This document shows, in pieces, positions 9,028 through 17,349 of a stretch of 64,000 bases of DNA (positions are counted from its first letter, which is position 1; each line of letters begins with the position of its first letter). Origin of the DNA: JAVJST01 sp040219295 (GTDB lineage Bacteria; Pseudomonadota; Alphaproteobacteria; Rhodospirillales; Casp-alpha2); assembly GCA_040219295.1 (NCBI GenBank), contig JAVJST010000001.1, positions 248,001-312,000 on the forward strand, written 5' to 3'. A model generated the notes under the pieces. The model was given only the letters and a program-made list of their open reading frames with translations. It made no database searches and had not been told where the DNA came from. A program made the translations under genes and the position numbers.

Positions 9028-10515
9028 TCAGTCGTCGAGTGCTGCGGCCAGTTTCGCAGCGGCATGGTTGATGGCTCCAGGCGTGTATCCGGCGTAACCA
9101 AGCACCAATCCTTGGTCCGCCGCAGGCGGATAACAGAAAGCCGAAAGGGTCGAGCACGCGACGCCCTGCTCCGTCGCACGCTGTTGCGCTGTGCGGTCAT
9201 CCATTCTGGCCAGCAACCGGTCGGAAAGACGGACACACACGTGGAGACCCGCGTCGAGCGGCGCATCCTTGAACAATCCGCCGAGGTGTCTCTCGAGTGC
9301 CACGTTCATGGCGTCGCGGCGCTCGGCGTAGGTCTGGCGCATACGGCGTACGTGGCCGGCAAAGTGACCTTCCTCAATAAACGCGGCGAGCGCTGGTTGC
9401 AGCGCGATCGACGGAAAATCGTCTATCGAGCGGCGCAGCGTCAGGATCGGGTCGACGAGCCGGGGCGGCACCACCAGATAACCGATCCGAAGCGCCGGCA
9501 TGGTGATCTTCGAGAGCGTGCCGACGTAGACCACGCGCTCGCCCCGATCCAGGCCCTGCAGGGCGGAGAGCGGTCTGCCGCCGTAGCGGAATTCCGAATC
9601 GTAATCGTCCTCAATGATCCAAGCATTGTTCTCGCCGGCCCAGTCCAGCAGCGTGAGACGGCGCGACAGCGACATGGTGATGCCCAGCGGGTAATGGTGT
9701 GACGGTGTGACGATGGCGGCGCGCGCGTCGGGTGCCGTCCTGCGGCCATCGTCGACCGACAGGCCCTCGTCGTCCACGGCGACCGATACGGGACGCGCGC
9801 CAATCGACGACAGAGCCTGGCGGAACCCCGGGTACCCCGGGTTTTCCACCCAGATCTCGTCCCCCGGGTTGAGGATCGCCCGCACCGCCAGCGCCAGCGC
9901 CTGCTGGGCACCCGTCGTGATGATGACCTGACCCGCATCGCAGTCGAGCGCGCGAACCGCCTTGAGGTAGTCGGCGATGGCCCGGCGCAGTGGCAGGTAC
10001 CCGGCCGGGTCGCCGCCGATCAGCAGTTCTGCCGGCGGATGGCGCCAGAAGCGTGCGATCAGCCGCGCCCAGAGCTTGAACGGGAAACTATCGAGATCCG
10101 GCACGCCCGGCAGGAACGGTAAGGGTTGTCGGTTGAACCTCTCACGGTCCATCGGGCCCATGCGTTCGGCGAGATCCGAGATCGGTGGCAGCTTGCTCTC
10201 GTGGCCCGCAGATTCCGGTAGCGGTTCGGCGTTCAGCAGGTCATCGGGAAGAACGCTGGAGACGCGGGTCGCTGAGCCGCCCCGGGACTCGGTGTAACCC
10301 TCGCTGGCCAGCAGTTCGTAGGCCGTCATCACCGTGTTGCGCGACAGTGCGAGGTCGCGCGCCAAGGTTCGCGTCGACGGCAGCAGTCCGCCCGGCGCGA
10401 GGCGCCCGGAGAGAATGGCGTCGCGAATTCCGGCATACACCTGACGGTGCAGCGGATCGGCGGCCGATTGATCGATATCGAGTGCAATCAGGCTCTCGAC
10501 GGAGCGGCGGGGCAT
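9028..10515 (-). CDS. MocR/PdxR-type GntR-HTH/aminotransferase-fold transcriptional regulator
   Basis: 495-aa regulator. Residues about 10-75 are a GntR winged helix (PLHRQVYAGIRDAILSGRL, LPSTRTLARDLALSRNTV). After a linker comes a fold-type I aminotransferase-like domain, with IIEDDYDSEFRY and the PLP-lysine motif GTLSKITMPALRIGY. MocR proteins sense PLP or aldimines and usually control a neighbouring gene, often divergent. That fits the flavin-type split-barrel gene beginning 107 bp away on the other strand. The ATG at 10515 has AGGAG 11 nt upstream. Whether it controls PLP synthesis or something else cannot be told, because no pdxST is present here. Confidence 0.9.
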   Translation of the reverse strand: MPRRSVESLIALDIDQSAADPLHRQVYAGIRDAILSGRLAPGGLLPSTRTLARDLALSRNTVMTAYELLASEGYTESRGGSATRVSSVLPDDLLNAEPLPESAGHESKLPPISDLAERMGPMDRERFNRQPLPFLPGVPDLDSFPFKLWARLIARFWRHPPAELLIGGDPAGYLPLRRAIADYLKAVRALDCDAGQVIITTGAQQALALAVRAILNPGDEIWVENPGYPGFRQALSSIGARPVSVAVDDEGLSVDDGRRTAPDARAAIVTPSHHYPLGITMSLSRRLTLLDWAGENNAWIIEDDYDSEFRYGGRPLSALQGLDRGERVVYVGTLSKITMPALRIGYLVVPPRLVDPILTLRRSIDDFPSIALQPALAAFIEEGHFAGHVRRMRQTYAERRDAMNVALERHLGGLFKDAPLDAGLHVCVRLSDRLLARMDDRTAQQRATEQGVACSTLSAFCYPPAADQGLVLGYAGYTPGAINHAAAKLAAALDD

Positions 10516-10544
10516 GCTGGTGACGTCTCCTAATTCCGGCACCA

Positions 10545-10578
10545 TTAATACTATAAAAGTGGGCCTGTCAAAGAGGCC
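10545..10578 (-). promoter_or_regulatory. Promoter and overlapping inverted repeat for the MocR-type gene
   Basis: Read on the minus strand, TTGACA (10571-10566), a 15-bp spacer and TATTAA (10550-10545) lie about 30 bp before the MocR start. An inverted repeat, GGCCT (10562-10566) and AGGCC (10574-10578) with a 7-bp spacer, covers the -35 box. This is a plausible autoregulatory site that could also serve the divergent gene. Confidence 0.4.
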
Positions 10579-10622
10579 AATAAACGGGATGATGTCGCGT
10601 CATCGCCAATCGGGGGATCATC

Positions 10623-11288
10623 ATGAGCGAACAGATCGACGTCACACCCAGAACCCGCGTGAAACGGGCCCACAACCGCGGCGTCTATGGGCGGGACGAA
10701 CTCTACCGCGTGATCGACGCGACGATCCTCTGCCATGTTGGGTACGTCATCGACGATGCGCCGTACGTCACGCCCACGTTCCATTGGCGCGAGGGCGGGC
10801 GCGTTTTCTGGCACGGTTCATCGGCCAGCCGGATGCTGCGAACGCTTGAACAGGATGAAGTCGAAGCCTGCCTGACCGTGACGTTGTTCGACGGCGTGGT
10901 GTTCGCGCGCTCTAGCTTCAACCACTCCGCCAACTACCGTTCGGCGATGATTTTCGGCACGCCCGAACCGATCGCTGACGCGGACGAGAAGTTCCGGGTG
11001 CTGGGCGTGTTCATGGATCGTCTCGCGCCGGGCCGCTGGGAAGACTGTCGGAGGCCGAATGCGCAGGAACTGAAGGCGACGACCGTACTATCGATGCCGA
11101 TTGACGAGGCGTCGGCGAAGATCCGCAGCGGGCCGCCCGAGGACGACGAACCGGATTACCAGCTGCCGCATTGGGCCGGGGTATTGCCGATTACCACGGT
11201 GATCGGAGAACCGGTCCCCGACCCGGCCCTCGCACCGGGCATCGCCACCCCGGATTACGTCCGGGACTTCGATCTGAAGAAAGGTTAA
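10623..11288 (+). CDS. Pyridoxamine 5'-phosphate oxidase-like (FMN split-barrel) protein
   Basis: 221-aa protein of the flavin-binding split-barrel superfamily, in the NimA/HugZ-like branch rather than true PdxH. Visible features are VTPTFHWREGGRVFWHGSSASRMLRTL, with the typical beta strand and FMN-phosphate-contact region, and SFNHSANYRSAMIFG. It starts at an ATG preceded by GGGGGA and is divergent from the MocR-type regulator, a pairing common for such genes. Predicted to bind FMN or heme-like cofactors and act in a redox or detoxification step; the substrate is unknown. It converges on the small gene at 11302 with 13 bp between stops. Confidence 0.75.
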   Translation: MSEQIDVTPRTRVKRAHNRGVYGRDELYRVIDATILCHVGYVIDDAPYVTPTFHWREGGRVFWHGSSASRMLRTLEQDEVEACLTVTLFDGVVFARSSFNHSANYRSAMIFGTPEPIADADEKFRVLGVFMDRLAPGRWEDCRRPNAQELKATTVLSMPIDEASAKIRSGPPEDDEPDYQLPHWAGVLPITTVIGEPVPDPALAPGIATPDYVRDFDLKKG

Positions 11289-11301
11289 GAAAAGATTCTA
11301 T

Positions 11302-11673
11302 CTATTTGAAAATGCGGAAATCTACCTCACCCCAGAAGCGCTCTGAATAGTGAATGTTGCCGAACGCCTCAAGCTCGCTCCAGAACTTGTCGCGGGCCGG
11401 GCTCTCGAGATAGGCGTCAAGCGCGCCGCGGTTCTCGAGGTCGTAAATCAGCAGGCAGCACCACCAGCCGTTCTCGTCGGTCTGATCGAGGACCACCCGC
11501 CGGGCCTGCAGCATGCCGGGCTCGGCGAGTACCTCGGCCATGTGTTTGTCTTCCAGCCACTTGAGATAGGGCCCGCCGTCGGTCGGATGAAACCAACTCT
11601 GGACGCAGTAGACGACCGGACGAGTTCGGTCGGCGTGCCAATCGGTGCTGGGGTCATAGGTGGTCTCGGCCAT
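11302..11673 (-). CDS. Small conserved protein, DUF4286-like
   Basis: 123-aa protein without a signal or membrane segment. The pattern YLKWLEDKHMAEVL, then LLIYDLENRGALDAYLES, then RFWGEVDF resembles the small dimeric alpha/beta (DUF4286-like) proteins with a ferredoxin-like fold. That assignment is tentative. Starts at ATG 11673. The next gene upstream on this strand is meaB, 51 bp away, so co-transcription is possible. Function unknown. Confidence 0.65.
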   Translation of the reverse strand: MAETTYDPSTDWHADRTRPVVYCVQSWFHPTDGGPYLKWLEDKHMAEVLAEPGMLQARRVVLDQTDENGWWCCLLIYDLENRGALDAYLESPARDKFWSELEAFGNIHYSERFWGEVDFRIFK

Positions 11674-11724
11674 GGCCGTTGAAGCTCCGCAAAATGGTTG
11701 GTGGCGGGGTCGTTACGGCGCCCG

Positions 11725-12693
11725 TCAGCGCGTATCATCCATCAATTCCCGGGCAGCGGAAAGCGGATCCTGCCGCCGCTCTGCGACCCGGTCGAGAGTC
11801 GTCGAGAGGGTCTTCTCCCGGGCCATGGCGACCCGGCGCCGGGCCAATGCCTCAGCCGCCTTGATGACCCGGCTTTCGGCGATTTCCAGGTTGCGCCGAT
11901 CGATTGCGCCGCTCGTCCTCATGTGGTCTCGGTGGCGGTCGATCAGCTCGACCAGCTCCTCGATCCCCTCGCCCGTCTCGGCGCTTGTCGGCTGCACCGG
12001 CGTTTCCCAGCCGCTGCCGGAGCGGCCGGTCAGGCCGACCTTTAGCATGCCACGGATGTCGGCCACCGTCTTGTTGGCGTCTGGCCGTTCGCACTTGGAA
12101 ACGACGTGGATGTCGGCAATCTCGAGAACGCCCGCCTTGATCGCCTGGATATCGTCGCCGAGCCCCGGTGCCGAGACGACCAGGACGGTGTGCGCGGCGC
12201 GCGCGATGTCGACCTCGTCTTGACCGACTCCCACCGTCTCGATGAGGATCAGGTCGAAACCGGCGGCGTCGAGCACGTCGACGGCCTCGAGGCAGCCGTA
12301 TGTCAGGCCGCCGAGCGAGCCGCGCGTCGCCATCGAGCGGATGTAGACGCCCGCGTCTCCCGCGAGTTCGCCCATGCGCACCCTGTCGCCGAGGATGGCA
12401 CCGCCCGAAAACGGGCTGGACGGGTCGATGGCGATGATGCCGACGGTTCGGCCGCTGGTGCGAAATCGCTGGGTCAGGGCGCGGACCAGGGTCGATTTGC
12501 CGCTGCCCGGCACCCCGGTGAGCCCGATGACATGGGCCTTGCCGGCCCGGGCGTAGAGTTCGCTGAGCAGCTCGCGGTCGGCCTCGTTGCCGCTTTCCGC
12601 GCGGGAGATCGCCCGGGCGATTTGACGGGTCTCGCCGGCGATCACGCCGTCGAGAAGTTTTTGTCGCTCGGAATCAAGCCCGGAACCCAACAC
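11725..12693 (-). CDS. meaB: Methylmalonyl-CoA mutase-associated GTPase MeaB
   Basis: 322-aa G3E-type P-loop GTPase, the chaperone that protects and reloads B12-dependent methylmalonyl-CoA mutase. The P-loop is GVPGSGKST (about residues 58-66), followed by the metal-site motif AIDPSSPFSGGAILGDRVRM and the switch ETVGVGQDEVDIA. The usual NKxD guanine-recognition motif reads SKCE (in HVVSKCERPDAN). Start is GTG 12693 with GGAAGG upstream, just after the preceding gene's stop at 12699. The mutase genes are not in this window. B12 use is consistent with nrdJ at 25.4 kb. Confidence 0.88.
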   Translation of the reverse strand: MLGSGLDSERQKLLDGVIAGETRQIARAISRAESGNEADRELLSELYARAGKAHVIGLTGVPGSGKSTLVRALTQRFRTSGRTVGIIAIDPSSPFSGGAILGDRVRMGELAGDAGVYIRSMATRGSLGGLTYGCLEAVDVLDAAGFDLILIETVGVGQDEVDIARAAHTVLVVSAPGLGDDIQAIKAGVLEIADIHVVSKCERPDANKTVADIRGMLKVGLTGRSGSGWETPVQPTSAETGEGIEELVELIDRHRDHMRTSGAIDRRNLEIAESRVIKAAEALARRRVAMAREKTLSTTLDRVAERRQDPLSAARELMDDTR

Positions 12694-12698
12694 CGGCG

Positions 12699-13295
12699 TT
12701 AGTCCTTCCGGTCGCGGCGCAGGTCTTGTCCGGCGTCGACGAAATCGCGCGACAGCCGGACATAGGTGGGCCAGATGTAATCCATCATGTCCTTCTGCTT
12801 CTCGCCGATGTCGCGGATTTTCTTGGCCGGAGAGCCGCCCCAGAGTTCCCCCGCCGGAACCCGTTTGCCGGGCGTCACCAGGGCGCCGGCGGCGATCATG
12901 GCGCCCTGTTCGACCACCACACCGTCCATGACGGTCGCCTGCATGCCGATCATGGCGTCGTCCTCGATCGTGCAGGCGTGAAGCAAGGTCATGTGACCGG
13001 CGGTGACGCGGTTGCCGATGTATGTGCCGCAGGTCCGGCTGTCGATGTGGATCACGGTACCGTCCTGGATGTTGGTGTCGTCGCCGATGCGGATTTCGTT
13101 CATGTCGCCGCGCACGACGCAGTTGAACCAGATGCTCGAGCGCGCACCGATGACGACGTCGCCGATGATGACGGCGTTGGGCGCGATGAAGGCATCGGTG
13201 TGGATCGTCGGCATGACACCCTTGTAGGGCATGATCAGCCCCGGCCAGCCGTTGCCGGCGCGGTTCGGTGTATCGGCGTTATTGGCGTCCGGCAT
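12699..13295 (-). CDS. Gamma-carbonic anhydrase-like left-handed beta-helix protein
   Basis: 198-aa hexapeptide-repeat protein of the gamma-carbonic anhydrase/YrdA family. Repeats run from about residue 30 (TDAFIAPNAVIIGDVVIGARSS). The three metal-binding His positions appear intact: GTVIHIDS, then GHMTLLHACTIE. The Arg of VVRGDMNEIRIG, which contacts the neighbouring subunit in trimers, is present. The C-terminal helix carries YVRLSRDF. The frame is open further upstream, but ATG 13295 has GGAG 8 nt before it and lies just inside the preceding operon gap. Could be a carbonic anhydrase or a metal-binding acyltransferase-like protein. Confidence 0.85.
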   Translation of the reverse strand: MPDANNADTPNRAGNGWPGLIMPYKGVMPTIHTDAFIAPNAVIIGDVVIGARSSIWFNCVVRGDMNEIRIGDDTNIQDGTVIHIDSRTCGTYIGNRVTAGHMTLLHACTIEDDAMIGMQATVMDGVVVEQGAMIAAGALVTPGKRVPAGELWGGSPAKKIRDIGEKQKDMMDYIWPTYVRLSRDFVDAGQDLRRDRKD

Positions 13296-13311
13296 CGTCA
13301 ATCTCCAGAAA

Positions 13312-14028
13312 TCAGGCCGCCTCTCCGGCAAGCCATTCGCGAAACGCGGCATTGACCGCTTCAGGCTGCTCGAGCGTCGCGAGGTGACCGCAGTTTTCAA
13401 TCACGACAAGGCGGGCGTTGGCAATCCCCTGTGTCATCTCCTCGCTGAGTTCGAGCGGCGTCAGGATGTCCTCGCGTCCGCACAGCACCATAGTCGGGCA
13501 GCCGATGGCGCCGAGATCGCCGCGACCGTCCGGGCGACCGAGAATCGCCGTCTGCTGGCGAACGTATGCGGCTTGCCCGACGGCCTTGGCCATGGCCTGG
13601 ACCGGTTCAACGAAGGCCGGGTCTTCCTGGCGAGCCGGGTGGATCAGCAGCGGCAGAAGACGCCGCGTGACGCCCTGGAACTTCTCGGGTGCGCTGCGTC
13701 GGACCTGGGCGATCAGCCCCTCGCGGCGACGGCGCTGGGTGTCATCATCGGAGCGCGCGGATGTGTCGAGAAGCGCCAGCCGCTCGACCCGTTCCGGCGC
13801 CTGGCGCAAGACCTCCTGGGCCACGTAGCCGCCCATCGACAGCCCGGCCAGCGCGAAAGTCGGCGGTGCTTCATCGAGCACCCGGCCTGCCATATCGGCG
13901 ATCGTGTCGTCCCGCGTCAGGTCCGCCACCATCATGTCCGCGACGTCCGACAGGTCCCGGAGCTGGTGGCGGTAGAGGACATCGGTGCAGAGCAATCCCG
14001 GCAACAGCACGAGCGGAACGCGGGTCAC
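13312..14028 (-). CDS. Alpha/beta-fold hydrolase
   Basis: 238-aa alpha/beta hydrolase. The oxyanion region is LPGLLCTD, the nucleophile elbow GLSMGG (Ser about residue 84), the acid Asp in LCGREDILTP and the base His in ENCGHLATLEQP near the C-terminus. No signal peptide. It overlaps the upstream isochorismatase-like gene by 4 bp (ATGA), so the two are translationally coupled. The substrate cannot be inferred; the gene set suggests a small-molecule ester or amide hydrolase. Confidence 0.85.
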   Translation of the reverse strand: MTRVPLVLLPGLLCTDVLYRHQLRDLSDVADMMVADLTRDDTIADMAGRVLDEAPPTFALAGLSMGGYVAQEVLRQAPERVERLALLDTSARSDDDTQRRRREGLIAQVRRSAPEKFQGVTRRLLPLLIHPARQEDPAFVEPVQAMAKAVGQAAYVRQQTAILGRPDGRGDLGAIGCPTMVLCGREDILTPLELSEEMTQGIANARLVVIENCGHLATLEQPEAVNAAFREWLAGEAA

Positions 14029-14648
14029 GCATCACCCCCGTCGGACGGCCGCCGGTCGCGGATCGTGCGCAGCAGCTTCTTGAACGCCGGCGTGTCGCCG
14101 CGTTCGAGCCATTCGAAGGCGATCGCTTCGGTACTGACGATATCGCAGCCCGCGTCGCGCATGCGCTCGAGCGCGAGAGAGCGGTCCTCGTAGTCGCGCG
14201 AGCCCGCGGCGTCGGCGACGATGCGAACCCGATGACCGGCCTCAAGAAGACCGAGCGCCGTTTGCTGAACGCAGACGTGGGCCTCGAGACCGCAGATCGC
14301 GAAGTCGCCGTGCCCGGCGGCGGCAAGCGATTCGAGGTGGGCGCGCACTTTCGGCTCGTCCCATCCGGAAAAGTGAGTCTTGGCGATGAGCGCCGCGCCT
14401 TTGGGCAGCCGTTCGGTGACCGGTCCTCGGGTCGGGCCGATGGATTCCGCCATGTGTTCGGTGACGGTCACCGGCATGTCCAGCGCGTCCGCGGCGTCCA
14501 GCAACAGGCCGATATTGGCTTCCACCTTGGGGCCCGAGGGAATGGCGACGAACAGTTTCTCCTGTACGTCGACGACAATCAGGCTCGCCTCGCCGGCGCG
14601 GGAGCGGCGTCTTTGCGGCAGCGGATCGGTGCGGTCATCGTCTGACAT
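14025..14648 (-). CDS. Isochorismatase-family cysteine hydrolase
   Basis: 207-aa isochorismatase/nicotinamidase-fold hydrolase. The catalytic Asp (VVDVQEKLF), Lys (AKTHFSGW) and Cys (GLEAHVCVQQTALGL) are all present. It resembles the YcaC-like hydrolases that act on small amides or isochorismate-type substrates. First gene of a run with the alpha/beta hydrolase (4-bp overlap) and the gamma-CA-like gene, ending with meaB. Substrate unknown. Confidence 0.85.
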   Translation of the reverse strand: MSDDDRTDPLPQRRRSRAGEASLIVVDVQEKLFVAIPSGPKVEANIGLLLDAADALDMPVTVTEHMAESIGPTRGPVTERLPKGAALIAKTHFSGWDEPKVRAHLESLAAAGHGDFAICGLEAHVCVQQTALGLLEAGHRVRIVADAAGSRDYEDRSLALERMRDAGCDIVSTEAIAFEWLERGDTPAFKKLLRTIRDRRPSDGGDA

Positions 14649-14725
14649 GCCCGGAGCCTAGGCCAACCGCGGCCCGCCGCCAAGAAGCACCGGGTGATGC
14701 AAATGCCCATCATTCTTCAAGATTA

Positions 14726-14753
14726 TTGACTTACCGGGATACACACCTAATAT
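14726..14753 (+). promoter_or_regulatory. Candidate sigma-70 promoter for the DEAD-box helicase
   Basis: TTGACT (14726-14731), a 16-bp spacer and TAATAT (14748-14753) lie 87 bp before the helicase ATG. The match is one of the best in the window and implies a leader of about 80 nt, a common feature of cold-inducible RNA helicase genes. Confidence 0.55.
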
Positions 14754-14839
14754 CCCGGCCTGACTCGGATGACGGTGTCGGGCGAGCGCGGTGCCGAATC
14801 GATCCAACAAGCCAACACGGGCTTTGAAAAAACTTCTGA

Positions 14840-16387
14840 ATGACATTTGCTGATTTAGGTCTGAGCGACGAGTTGTTGCGCGCCGTGGGCGATGCGGGTT
14901 ACGACACGCCTACGCCGATCCAGGAGAAGGCCATCCCGTATGTCCTGATGGGTCGCGACGTTCTCGGGTGCGCCCAGACCGGCACCGGAAAGACGGCTTC
15001 GTTTACCTTGCCGATGCTCGATATCCTGGCGCACGGCCGCGCCAAGTCGCGCATGCCGCGCTCGCTGATCCTCGAGCCGACCCGCGAACTCGCCGCTCAG
15101 GTCGCCGACAACTTCGACACCTATGGCAAGTACCAGCGGCTTTCGAAGGCCCTGCTGATCGGCGGCGAATCGATGACCGACCAGATCAAGGTCATCGAGA
15201 GCGGCGTCGACGTCCTGATTGCCACGCCCGGACGCCTTCTTGACCTGTTCGAACGCGGCAAGCTGTTGCTGAACGACGTCAAGATCCTGGTCATCGACGA
15301 GGCCGACCGGATGATGGACATGGGCTTCATGCCGGATGTCGAGAAGATCGTCAGCCGGCTGCCCAAGATGCGCACCACGCTGATGTTCTCGGCCACCATG
15401 CCACCGGAAATCCGGCGTCTCGCCGACAAGTTCCTGATGAACCCGAAAGAGCTCTCGGTGGCGCCGCCGTCGTCGACCGCCTCGACCATCGAGCAGGGCA
15501 TTCTGACCTTGAAGAACCGGCCGACGCCGAAGGACAAGCGGGCGGCCCTGCGCCGTCTGATCAAGGAAAACGACGTCAAGAACGCGATCGTGTTCTGCAA
15601 CCGCAAGCGTGACGTCAGCATCGTCTACCGCTCGCTGCAGCGCCACGGCTTCAATGCCGGCGAACTGCACGGCGACATGGCCCAGCCGGCGCGCATGGCG
15701 ACGCTCGACAGGTTCAAGGCCGGCGACGTCCAGATCCTGGTGTGCAGTGATGTCGCCGCACGCGGCCTCGATATCCCGTCGATGAGCCACGTCTTCAATT
15801 TCGACGTTCCGACCCATGCCGAGGATTACGTCCACCGCATCGGCCGCACGGGGCGCGCCGGTCGATCGGGGCGCGCCTACTCCATCGCCATGCCCGAGGA
15901 CAAGAAGTACGTGGCGGCGATCGAGAAACTCATCGGCAAGGCCATACCGCCGCTCGATGGCAGTGCCCCGAAGGCGGACAAGACGCCAGAGCCGAAGCCG
16001 AAGGCGGACAAGACGCCAGAGCCGAAGGCGGACAAGGCGCCACAGGCGAAGGCGGAGAACGCACCGGAACCGAAATCCGACGCCAAACCCGCGGCGGCCA
16101 ACGACGAATCCCCCAAATCACCGGTCAGCAAGCAGGATGACGACACCAAGGGTGGCAGCCGCAATCGCAACCGCGGTCGCCGCGACAAGCGCCAGGACGA
16201 CGCCGGCGTCTTCGACCATCCCGACAACACGGTTGGCCTTGGCGAACATGTTCCCGCGTTCCTGATGCAGAAGACGGGACTCGAGGACAACAAGGGGGCG
16301 GCCGTGCCCGGCATCAAGTCGTCGCCGAAACCTGCGGCCAAGCCGGCCAAGCGGTCCCGCAGCCGCAAGAAGGCCGCGAACGGCTGA
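14840..16387 (+). CDS. DEAD-box ATP-dependent RNA helicase (RhlE-like)
   Basis: 515-aa RNA helicase that unwinds RNA duplexes in ribosome assembly or mRNA decay. Motifs in order: Q motif (PTPIQEKAIP, about 25-34), I (AQTGTGKT), Ia (PTRELA), II (VIDEADRM), III (SATMP), V (ARGLDIP) and VI (HRIGRTGR). After the ~375-residue core comes a charged Lys/Pro/Ala-rich tail with an octapeptide repeat (KADKTPEP) and basic clusters (RNRNRGRRDKR, KRSRSRKK), probably an RNA-binding extension. It is monocistronic; no terminator hairpin is visible after the stop. Confidence 0.92.
   Translation: MTFADLGLSDELLRAVGDAGYDTPTPIQEKAIPYVLMGRDVLGCAQTGTGKTASFTLPMLDILAHGRAKSRMPRSLILEPTRELAAQVADNFDTYGKYQRLSKALLIGGESMTDQIKVIESGVDVLIATPGRLLDLFERGKLLLNDVKILVIDEADRMMDMGFMPDVEKIVSRLPKMRTTLMFSATMPPEIRRLADKFLMNPKELSVAPPSSTASTIEQGILTLKNRPTPKDKRAALRRLIKENDVKNAIVFCNRKRDVSIVYRSLQRHGFNAGELHGDMAQPARMATLDRFKAGDVQILVCSDVAARGLDIPSMSHVFNFDVPTHAEDYVHRIGRTGRAGRSGRAYSIAMPEDKKYVAAIEKLIGKAIPPLDGSAPKADKTPEPKPKADKTPEPKADKAPQAKAENAPEPKSDAKPAAANDESPKSPVSKQDDDTKGGSRNRNRGRRDKRQDDAGVFDHPDNTVGLGEHVPAFLMQKTGLEDNKGAAVPGIKSSPKPAAKPAKRSRSRKKAANG
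15971..16072 (+). repeat. In-frame tandem repeat in helicase tail (KADKTPEP units)
   Basis: Four units begin at 15971, 16001, 16025 and 16049. The first is 30 nt (KADKTPEPKP); the others are 24 nt (KADKTPEP, KADKAPQA, KAENAPEP). The first two share 24 identical nucleotides, which points to recent duplication, while later units have diverged. All copies keep the reading frame. Confidence 0.85.
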
Positions 16388-16798
16388 TCCGCTTGAGGTG
16401 CCGTTCAACCGGCGCCTAAGTCCCTGAAAATAAACCAATGGTCATTTTGGGTCATTTTGGTGGCCACACGGCGTAACGTGTTGATCTTGCTGATTTCCCG
16501 ATTCCCGGAATGACCGAAAATCGCCCTGCCCAGGGGTACTTCTTGGTCATCTTGGGTCACCGCCTACCCGCCGCCCCAGGGGCCGGGAACGGATTGAGAC
16601 CGCTGGGAGAATTGACATCCCCCCGAGGCCTCGCGTTTCTGCGCCCCCGCCCGTCGGCTTGCGCATTTTTCGGGAGTCCGACACCGCTTGGCGACGGGCC
16701 CGTTTCCTATTCACCGTGGCAAAGAGCGATTGCCGATAATAGGAAAAAATACATAAAATGTCAAGAAATTTGCCGCCGGTTCGGATGCTTTCCGACCG
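16388..16798. other. Gene-free interval between convergent helicase and DUF3291 genes
   Basis: 411 bp without a convincing gene. It contains a perfect 10-bp tandem repeat (16441-16460), a degenerate copy near 16546, and an AT-rich tract at about 16727-16770 with TTGCCG and TAAAAT that look promoter-like on the plus strand but face no gene. No tRNA and no strong terminator are seen. A frame of 147 codons here is not supported by any family pattern. Confidence 0.6.
16441..16460. repeat. Tandem direct repeat, 2 x GTCATTTTGG
   Basis: Two perfect adjacent copies of the 10-mer GTCATTTTGG. A related copy, GTCATCTTGG followed by GTCA, lies at 16546-16559, and a shorter inverted match (AATGACC) lies near 16509. 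The origin is unknown. Confidence 0.8.
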
Positions 16799-17287
16799 TC
16801 AGGCGCAGCGCGCTTCACGCCAGACGGCGTCGGCCAGTTCAAGCTGGTCCCAGCCGAACGCATCGGGGCCCGGGCCCTGCTCGTCGAGCAGCCGGAGCCG
16901 CGCCTGTGCCTCTTCACGGCTCGGCCGGTGGCCCGGTTCGACCCACCACATGACGAAATGATGGGATTCCATCAGCGGGAACCACTCGTGTCGGCGCGCG
17001 TAGATCTGGCGGTGCGCGGTCTTGAACACGAAGGTTTCGAGTTGCCGCGCGGTTTCCCAGACCGAGAGGTTGTCGACGAGACGCGCGTTGCCGTCCCAGG
17101 CCGCCGCCGTGGCGCCCTCGGGCTCGTCCTTCAGGCGCCACACGAAACCCGGCATGCGTTCCGCCATGGCGTTGATGCGGTCGAGGTTGTTGACGAAGTC
17201 CGCCATGCGCGGATCGTCGAGATCGTACTTCGCCTCGGCGATATTGAACTCGGCGAGATGCAGATTTTCGGGCGATTCGGATGTCAC
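16799..17287 (-). CDS. DUF3291 domain protein
   Basis: 162-aa protein of the DUF3291 family. The family pattern is clear: HLAEFNIAEAKYDLDDPRMADFVNNLDRINAMAE at the start (about residues 10-43), PGFVWRL, then LSVWETARQLETFVFKTAHRQIYARR and a Trp/Arg-rich end (HFVMWWVEPGHRPSREEA). These proteins are thought to adopt a dimeric alpha/beta-barrel fold like small monooxygenases; no reaction is established. Start is GTG 17287. It is downstream of thiSG's neighbour gap and probably has its own promoter. Confidence 0.8.
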   Translation of the reverse strand: MTSESPENLHLAEFNIAEAKYDLDDPRMADFVNNLDRINAMAERMPGFVWRLKDEPEGATAAAWDGNARLVDNLSVWETARQLETFVFKTAHRQIYARRHEWFPLMESHHFVMWWVEPGHRPSREEAQARLRLLDEQGPGPDAFGWDQLELADAVWREARCA

Positions 17288-17349
17288 GGCCGGGCTCCCT
17301 CTTCTGGCACTTACGTGATGTAGCCTGAGCCGCGTCTGGATCAGGCTGA

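Noticed and set aside
16510..16953. 147-codon frame in the gap after the helicase
   Set aside because: It runs into the antisense of DUF3291, has no RBS, and its start lies within repeat-like sequence.
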